DNA from: an uncultured Anaerobiospirillum sp.
GTDB lineage: Bacteria > Pseudomonadota > Gammaproteobacteria > Enterobacterales > Succinivibrionaceae
Direction: 5' to 3'
Length of the DNA stretch: 40,348 nucleotides
Assembly (NCBI GenBank): GCA_944392765.1
Contig: CALXXU010000017.1
Coordinates: forward strand, 1-40,348
Under the pieces are notes generated by a model. It did no database searches. It was not told the origin of the DNA and saw nothing but the letters and a program-made list of their open reading frames with translations. Every line of letters begins with the position of its first letter. Positions within the stretch are counted from its first letter, which is position 1. The translations under genes and the position numbers were made by a program. Positions 35,680 through 40,348 of this stretch are shown here, piece after piece.

Positions 35680-35753
35680 TGGAGCGACCTACGGGAATCG
35701 AACCCGCGCCAAAAGCTTGGGAAGCTTTTGTTCTACCATTAAACCAAGGTCGC
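35680..35753 (-). tRNA. tRNA-Gly (CCC)
   Basis: The 74-base minus-strand gene has acceptor stem GCGACCT/AGGTCGC, discriminator T and encoded CCA. The anticodon loop is TTCCCAA (anticodon CCC at 35719-35721) on an AAAAGC-type stem, and the T-loop GGGTTCGATTCCC is canonical. It decodes GGG. Confidence 0.95.
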
Positions 35754-35763
35754 AACGGTGCTC

Positions 35764-35791
35764 ATTATATACATTGGCGGCCAAAAAGCAA
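35764..35791 (-). promoter_or_regulatory. promoter of tRNA-Gly
   Basis: TTGCTT (35786-35791), 16 bases, TATAAT (35764-35769) on the minus strand, 10 bases before the tRNA. Confidence 0.78.
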
Positions 35792-35966
35792 GCCCGGCGC
35801 GCCCGCGCGTCGTCCCAGTGCAACGTGCTTTACGCGCCCCTGCCCCGCCCCTCACGTACCATGAGGGTAGGGGCGGTACAGGCTGCTATTAGGGCAGCGC
35901 AGATGCAGCTGCTAGGGCGGCGCAGGCTGCGGCCAGGGCTGCGGGCGCGGCGCTGTTTGAGGCGCC

Positions 35967-36029
35967 GCTTAGGGCGCGGCTCGCGTGGTACTGGCGCTTA
36001 GGGCGCGGCACGCGTGGTACTGGCGCTTA
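35967..36029. repeat. 29-bp tandem repeat at the end of the sugar-kinase gene
   Basis: Two copies of a 29-bp unit beginning GCTTAGGGCGCGGC (35967-35995 and 35996-36024) differ at one base. The start of a third (GCTTA) runs into the stop codon of the minus-strand gene. The remainder of 35754-35966 is GC-rich with no gene. Confidence 0.85.
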
Positions 36030-37352
36030 GAGGGCGAGCTTGCGCTTTAAGTACTGGATGCTCTCCACGAGGGTGTTCGGGTCGGTTGCCGACGAGGCCG
36101 AGGTGACATACTTGAGCTTATCGTACGGACCGCCAATGAGCTCACCGTAGGCCGAGAGTGGCAGTACTTGGCCTTGCAGGTTGAGACCTAAGGACTTGAG
36201 CTCACGGCAAATGGCAAGGGTGTACTCGGCACCGGTGGAGTAAATGGCCTTGAAATCAGGGCAGCGCTCCAGTACCTGGTGCGTGATTTGGCCATAGGCG
36301 GTGGAGATGATGTCCATCGCCTCGACGCGGCTGCGATTGGTCTCCTCGAGCTTTTGGTCAAATTGCATCAAGATCTGGGCGTTAGCACCTAGGTGGTCGG
36401 ACACCACGATCACCGTGGTATAGCCGTTGGCGCGGGCGACCACATTGCTGACCACGCGTTCGATTTCCGCCGCGCGCTTTTGCTCATTGCCAATGAGGTC
36501 GATGTTTTTGACCGGGACAAAGAGCACGTTGTCCTCAAGGCGCAGCATTTCAACCTGGGCGGCAACCAATGGGTTGGAGCCACCGACCAGACCAAAGATC
36601 TTTTGGTTGGAGAGGGCTTCACTGGTGGCACTCTCAGCGCGCATCACCTTGCGTGCCATCGTGGCCGTGAATGGACCTGGGTCGACTGCTAAGAACTTGA
36701 TGCCCGACTTTAAAACGGCATCGGCGATGGTGTTGATGTCTTGCTGCGAGGTGCAGTCAAAGACAATGGCGCGGGTACCGTTCTCAGCTAAGGCCTTGAT
36801 CTTATGGGCCAGATAATCGCTACCGTGGAATAAGTCCTTAAGATAGACCGGCTCGGTGCGATAGTTAAACTTCTCAGTAAAGAGATCGGCCACACGGCCG
36901 CTGGCGGCCGGGCGCAGATCGTCTAAGCCCACTAAGGACTTTTGGATCGGCTTGCCGTCGATCAGAATATAGCCGCCGACATTGGAGCGCTTTAAGGCCG
37001 GGAAGGCTGGAACCACAATCGCAACGCGATCGGGGTCGCCTAAGGCGTCCAAGAAGGCCTGGGTTTCGGTGCAGGTATTGCCGCGCATCGACGGATCAAT
37101 GCGCTTAGCGTAGAGCTTGACGTCATTGGACTTTAAGAGCTTACCTGCGTAGAAGACCATTTGATAGCTTTGGTTGGGCATCAAATAGCGGCTGTTGGTG
37201 GAGTAAACCAAGCAATCAAAGTCCTTAATGGCTGGGTCTTTGATTCCGCGCGAGCTCACCAGGGAGCATACGCTGGAGCGGTTTTTTTGTAGCAATGAAC
37301 CAACCGCGCTGGCTCCGGTAATCTCATCTGCAATGACAACACATTTAGCCAT
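36027..37352 (-). CDS. four-carbon acid sugar kinase family protein (DUF1537), divergent
   Basis: The family phosphorylates four-carbon sugar acids such as threonate and erythronate. The N-terminal domain is recognisable: VVIADEITGASAVG (family DDLTGA becomes DEITGA), AKRIDPSMRGN, VVPAFPALKRSNVGGYILIDG and FGLVGGSNPLVAAQ. The C-terminal nucleotide-binding motifs are degraded: the usual GGxTS reads GAEYT, and the KxGxFG loop is replaced by VTSASSATD. Kinase activity or substrate may therefore differ. The 441-residue length is normal. I chose ATG 37352 (MAKCVVIAD) because AAGGA lies six bases upstream; an in-frame ATG at 37391 has none. No partner aldolase or dehydrogenase (OtnC/LtnD type) is nearby. 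It is in the same direction as ptsI, 361 bases downstream of it. Confidence 0.85.
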   Translation of the reverse strand: MAKCVVIADEITGASAVGSLLQKNRSSVCSLVSSRGIKDPAIKDFDCLVYSTNSRYLMPNQSYQMVFYAGKLLKSNDVKLYAKRIDPSMRGNTCTETQAFLDALGDPDRVAIVVPAFPALKRSNVGGYILIDGKPIQKSLVGLDDLRPAASGRVADLFTEKFNYRTEPVYLKDLFHGSDYLAHKIKALAENGTRAIVFDCTSQQDINTIADAVLKSGIKFLAVDPGPFTATMARKVMRAESATSEALSNQKIFGLVGGSNPLVAAQVEMLRLEDNVLFVPVKNIDLIGNEQKRAAEIERVVSNVVARANGYTTVIVVSDHLGANAQILMQFDQKLEETNRSRVEAMDIISTAYGQITHQVLERCPDFKAIYSTGAEYTLAICRELKSLGLNLQGQVLPLSAYGELIGGPYDKLKYVTSASSATDPNTLVESIQYLKRKLAL

Positions 37353-37558
37353 ATCTTGTCCTTTGAAGCTTAGAGGAAAATCCTGGAACAAAGTCCACCC
37401 TATAGACTAGCACACCCAGCGCTCTGAGCATAGCTTAGGCCGAGTGCGGCTTTATACGCTTGCCCGCCACATGCGGGCTGGTTTTGGCCCAGTCAGGTCG
37501 CACCCATCAGGGGCAGCGCCGGGCGGCACCGCTCTAGAGCCGTGCCTGACCGCTGCGC

Positions 37559-37674
37559 CTTACCGTTGCGCCTTAATGCCGTGCTTACAACCACGCCTTA
37601 GCGCCGCATCTTACCGTTGCGCCTTAATGCCGTGCTTACAACCACGCCTTAGCGCCGCATCTTACCGTTGCGTC
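37559..37674. repeat. 51-bp tandem repeat between ptsI and the sugar-kinase gene
   Basis: Two identical 51-bp copies starting CTTACCGTTGCGCCTTAATG (37559-37609, 37610-37660) and a partial third. The rest of the 361-base gap shows no gene. Confidence 0.9.
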
Positions 37675-37713
37675 TTGGGGGCGGGCGCCTAGTGGCGCTC
37701 CGCTCAGGGCGCC

Positions 37714-39816
37714 TTAGCCCAAGGTTGAGATGCGGGCGCGCAGCATCAAGATCGAGGATGGGACCACGGAGATCTCATCGACCCCGATGCGAATCAGCTC
37801 TTGGGTAAAGCCCTCGTCAGCGGCTAACTCACCGCAGACACCGACCCAAATGCCGTGCTCGTGGGCATTCTTCACCGTCATCTCAATGAGGCGGATGACC
37901 GCGCGATGGTATGGATTTAAGAAGCGACCCACTTCCGCGTTTTGGCGGTCGACCGCCAAGGTGAACTGGGTCAAGTCGTTGGTGCCGATACTAAAGAAAT
38001 CAACGTGCTCGGCTAATAAGTCCGAAATAATGGCCGAAGCTGGTGTCTCAATCATGATACCAAGCTCAACCTTGTCGGAGTATGGCTTGCCTTCGGCCTT
38101 GAGCTCAGCCTTGACCTCTTCGCAGATGCGGCGGCATTCCTTGACCTCCTCGACCGAGGAAATCATTGGGAACATAATGGCTAAGGTGCCGTAGACCGAG
38201 GCGCGGAACAGGGCACGAAGCTGGGTCTTAAAGATGTGCGGGCGCGAGAGGCAAATGCGAATGGCGCGCATGCCCATCGCCGGATTCTCCTCCGGCTTTA
38301 ACATGAAGTAGTCGGCCGTCTTGTCCGCGCCGATATCTAAGGTGCGGATGACTACTTTCTTGCCTTCCATGCCCTGCAAGGTTTCCTTGTAGATTTCAAA
38401 CTGCGTTTCTTCAGTCGGGAAATCTTGCGAGGAGAGGTAGATGTACTCCGAGCGGAACAGGCCAATACCCTCAGCATCTGAGGACTTGACCAAGTCGAGA
38501 TCAGAGACCGCGCCGATGTTGGCGTAAAGGTTAATCTTGCGCCCTGAGAGGGTACGGGTTTCCTTGCCTCTAAATTGCTCCAAGCGGGCGCGTAAGGCGT
38601 CTTCGGTGCGCTTGCGCTCGGTGTAGGTGGCAATGGTGTGCTCATCAGGGTCGATGATGACGATACCGGCGCCGCCATCGACGATCGCCATCTTGCCCTC
38701 AAGCTCTGGGCTTAAGGCTTGTCCGATATTGATGACCGCAGGCAGGCCCAAGGTGCGGGCGAAGATTACGGTGTGCGAGCGCGAGGAGCCTTCGGAGGTG
38801 AGGATAGCGCGCACCAGGTCTTGGTCGAGCTGCACCGTCTCCGACGGGGCTAAGTCATCGGTAGCGAGGATGATCGGCTCATTGGAGTTGAGCGGATAAG
38901 GACCCTTGAGGCGGGTACCGTTACTTAAGATATCGCATAAGCGGCGCGAAACATCGATCACATCGGAGGCACGACCTTGCATGTAATCGTTGTCCATCTT
39001 GCTGAACATATCAGCAAAGCGGGCACCGGTGACATCGATTGCGTACTCGGCGTTGGTTTGTTCCTCGCGAATCGTGCTCTCAATGGCCTCGACGTAGTCA
39101 GGGTCATCGAGCATCATTTGGTGAATCTGGAATACGACCGCGTTTTGCTCACCTAACTTCTCGACCGTGGCGTCATAGAGCGAGCCTAATTGGGTGATCG
39201 CAATCGAGCGGGCATGTTCAAAGCGTGCGACTTCCGCTTCGACATCTTCTACGCTCTGCTTAGCCGAAGGTGGGGCACTGCGTTGCAAGAACGAGATGCG
39301 GCCCATGGCGATACCACGGCTGGCGGGATTGCCGCGCAGCACCAAGTGGTCTTCACTAAGCTCGCTTTCAAGGTTGCCACTTTCAGCATTGGCTTCAAAT
39401 TGAGCCTGGGCCCAGGCGCTTTCATCGGAAACGAGCGTGGTTGGAGCGGCATTTGCCGCAGGGTCGAGTTTACCGTGATCGAGTGCTTGCTCGACTTTGG
39501 CATCACTGGAGTTGTAGCTCAGACCTGAGATGGCGTAAGCACTGGCCGGAGGCTCGTGTGGAGGCTCTTGAGGGGGCTTGATCTCTGGGCCATCGTTATT
39601 GGTTAAAGCGGAAGCTAAAGCCGCGACGTTCGCGGCGGCGGCAGCTGCTTTTTGGGCGGCCGCTGCGGCGGCTTGGGCGGCAGTTTCGGCCTGCTGCAAG
39701 GTTTGGGCTACCACCACCTCATCTTTTGGGGTGTCGACAGTCTGGGGGGCCGCAGCGGCTGGATTTTGATTTGCTTTAAGGTCGCTCAATTTTAGGTGTC
39801 CTTTGAGACGGCACAA
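37714..39816 (-). CDS. ptsI: PTS enzyme I (PtsI) with long Ala-rich N-terminal extension
   Basis: Enzyme I transfers phosphate from PEP to HPr for sugar uptake. The canonical enzyme begins only at LVLRGNPASRGIAMGRISFL, about 155 residues in. The extension holds an Ala/Gln helix (AAQAAAAAAQKAAAAAANVAA), a Pro/Glu stretch (PPQEPPHEPP) and an acidic linker. Active-site His348 sits in SSRSHTVIFARTLGLPAV, where most enzymes have GGRTSH. The PEP site (GIGLFRSEYIY, FFSIGTNDLTQFTLAVDR) and Cys661 (VGVCGEL) are intact. The start is uncertain: TTG 39816 has AGGAGG six bases upstream and is preferred; ATG 39861 is in frame without a Shine-Dalgarno; TTG 39789 has AAAGGA. ptsH and crr are absent next to it, unlike the usual ptsHI-crr operon. 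Confidence 0.9.
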   Translation of the reverse strand: MCRLKGHLKLSDLKANQNPAAAAPQTVDTPKDEVVVAQTLQQAETAAQAAAAAAQKAAAAAANVAALASALTNNDGPEIKPPQEPPHEPPASAYAISGLSYNSSDAKVEQALDHGKLDPAANAAPTTLVSDESAWAQAQFEANAESGNLESELSEDHLVLRGNPASRGIAMGRISFLQRSAPPSAKQSVEDVEAEVARFEHARSIAITQLGSLYDATVEKLGEQNAVVFQIHQMMLDDPDYVEAIESTIREEQTNAEYAIDVTGARFADMFSKMDNDYMQGRASDVIDVSRRLCDILSNGTRLKGPYPLNSNEPIILATDDLAPSETVQLDQDLVRAILTSEGSSRSHTVIFARTLGLPAVINIGQALSPELEGKMAIVDGGAGIVIIDPDEHTIATYTERKRTEDALRARLEQFRGKETRTLSGRKINLYANIGAVSDLDLVKSSDAEGIGLFRSEYIYLSSQDFPTEETQFEIYKETLQGMEGKKVVIRTLDIGADKTADYFMLKPEENPAMGMRAIRICLSRPHIFKTQLRALFRASVYGTLAIMFPMISSVEEVKECRRICEEVKAELKAEGKPYSDKVELGIMIETPASAIISDLLAEHVDFFSIGTNDLTQFTLAVDRQNAEVGRFLNPYHRAVIRLIEMTVKNAHEHGIWVGVCGELAADEGFTQELIRIGVDEISVVPSSILMLRARISTLG

Positions 39817-40348
39817 GGTCAACCTCCTAATCTTAACTGAAAAAATGTAAGCCGTGCGCATGGCATGATGGCCAAAATGCCAAAGCTTGACCTAGGATCA
39901 CTTTTGCCCGATCACTTAATCCCAAAATGAATGTAAGCCCCTGAGCCCCAGGCCAGCCTTGGTTGCAGCTTCAGGAGCTAACTGAGTGAATGCCCTCGCG
40001 CGGTGTGGCCCACCCTCCCGCCCCTGAGGCTGGGTGCTGGCTTCCCTGCGCCCTGTAGTGACTCAATCTGGGCTCGTGTGGCGCGCTGCTCGTGCTTGGC
40101 TTTCCGTTCTCTGGTCATGCCAAGCTTCAAGTCCAGTACAGGATCAGGTTTCAAGCACTGAGGCCGGACGAGGCGTTTGCGCGCTGAGCTGCAGCGCACT
40201 TGGGGCGGGCGCTGTTTGAGGGCGCCAAGATCAGGGGCAGGCGGCACAGCGGCGGGCGCAAAGTCAGGCCCAAAGTGCTAAAATTGGGCAAATTTTTAGG
40301 CTGCACCACCTAAGGGTGTGGCTTTGTTCTTGGGTGCTGGCACTTCCT
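39817..40348. other. non-coding region upstream of ptsI to the window edge
   Basis: No gene is supported. Direct repeats GATCACTT (39896-39903 and 39910-39917) and AATGTAAGCC (about 39844 and 39930) lie upstream of ptsI and could be regulator or promoter elements. Near the right edge, TAAAAT (about 40278) could be a plus-strand -10 box for a gene beyond the window. Confidence 0.4.

Overview
The window reads as a chromosomal segment of a Gram-negative gammaproteobacterium, probably near the Aeromonadales/Succinivibrionaceae. This is inferred from gene content only: lpxC (lipid A), mutH, srmB, sdhE, the rpsP-rimM-trmD-rplS operon, and a mutH / rppH-ptsP / thyA order like that of enterics (but without lgt). 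No 16S gene is present, so the family-level placement is tentative.

Layout, left to right. (1) 1-3.5 kb: two tandem, divergent FtsZ-like genes followed by lpxC, the place where ftsZ-lpxC normally sits; the true ftsZ is not in the window. (2) 3.5-11 kb: an unrecognised low-complexity protein translationally coupled to ampD, then acnB, mdh and a secreted Sel1-repeat protein. (3) 11-15.8 kb: a five-copy 41-bp tandem repeat, ffh and the rpsP-rimM-trmD-rplS operon, closed by a strong terminator. (4) 16-22.9 kb: a membrane-anchored DnaJ-type zinc-finger protein facing a 1752-residue single-chain restriction-modification enzyme (nuclease, helicase, methyltransferase, specificity region). (5) 23.1-24.9 kb: initiator tRNA-Met, a small glycogen-binding-type (CBM48) protein, and a roughly 0.5-kb gene-free stretch that I interpret as a CsrB-like regulatory RNA on the minus strand. 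(6) 24.9-30 kb: mutH (minus), then rppH, ptsP and thyA. (7) 30.2-35.5 kb: glmS with a repeat-encoded insert, sdhE, srmB, nagA. (8) 35.6-40.3 kb: tRNA-Gly(CCC), a divergent four-carbon acid sugar kinase and ptsI with a long N-terminal extension, separated by short tandem repeats.

Functional links: lpxC, ampD, glmS and nagA all act on cell-envelope amino sugars. acnB and mdh belong to central carbon metabolism. ptsP and ptsI are two enzyme I paralogues (nitrogen-type and sugar-type PTS). If the CsrB-like RNA is real, it would titrate CsrA and sits next to a glycogen-type gene, a class of target that Csr controls in other gammaproteobacteria.

Most notable: the tandem FtsZ-like genes that have lost the catalytic T7-loop aspartates, the CsrB-like RNA locus, the ISP-type restriction enzyme with a palindrome over its promoter, and in-frame low-complexity insertions or extensions in GlmS, PtsI and S16.
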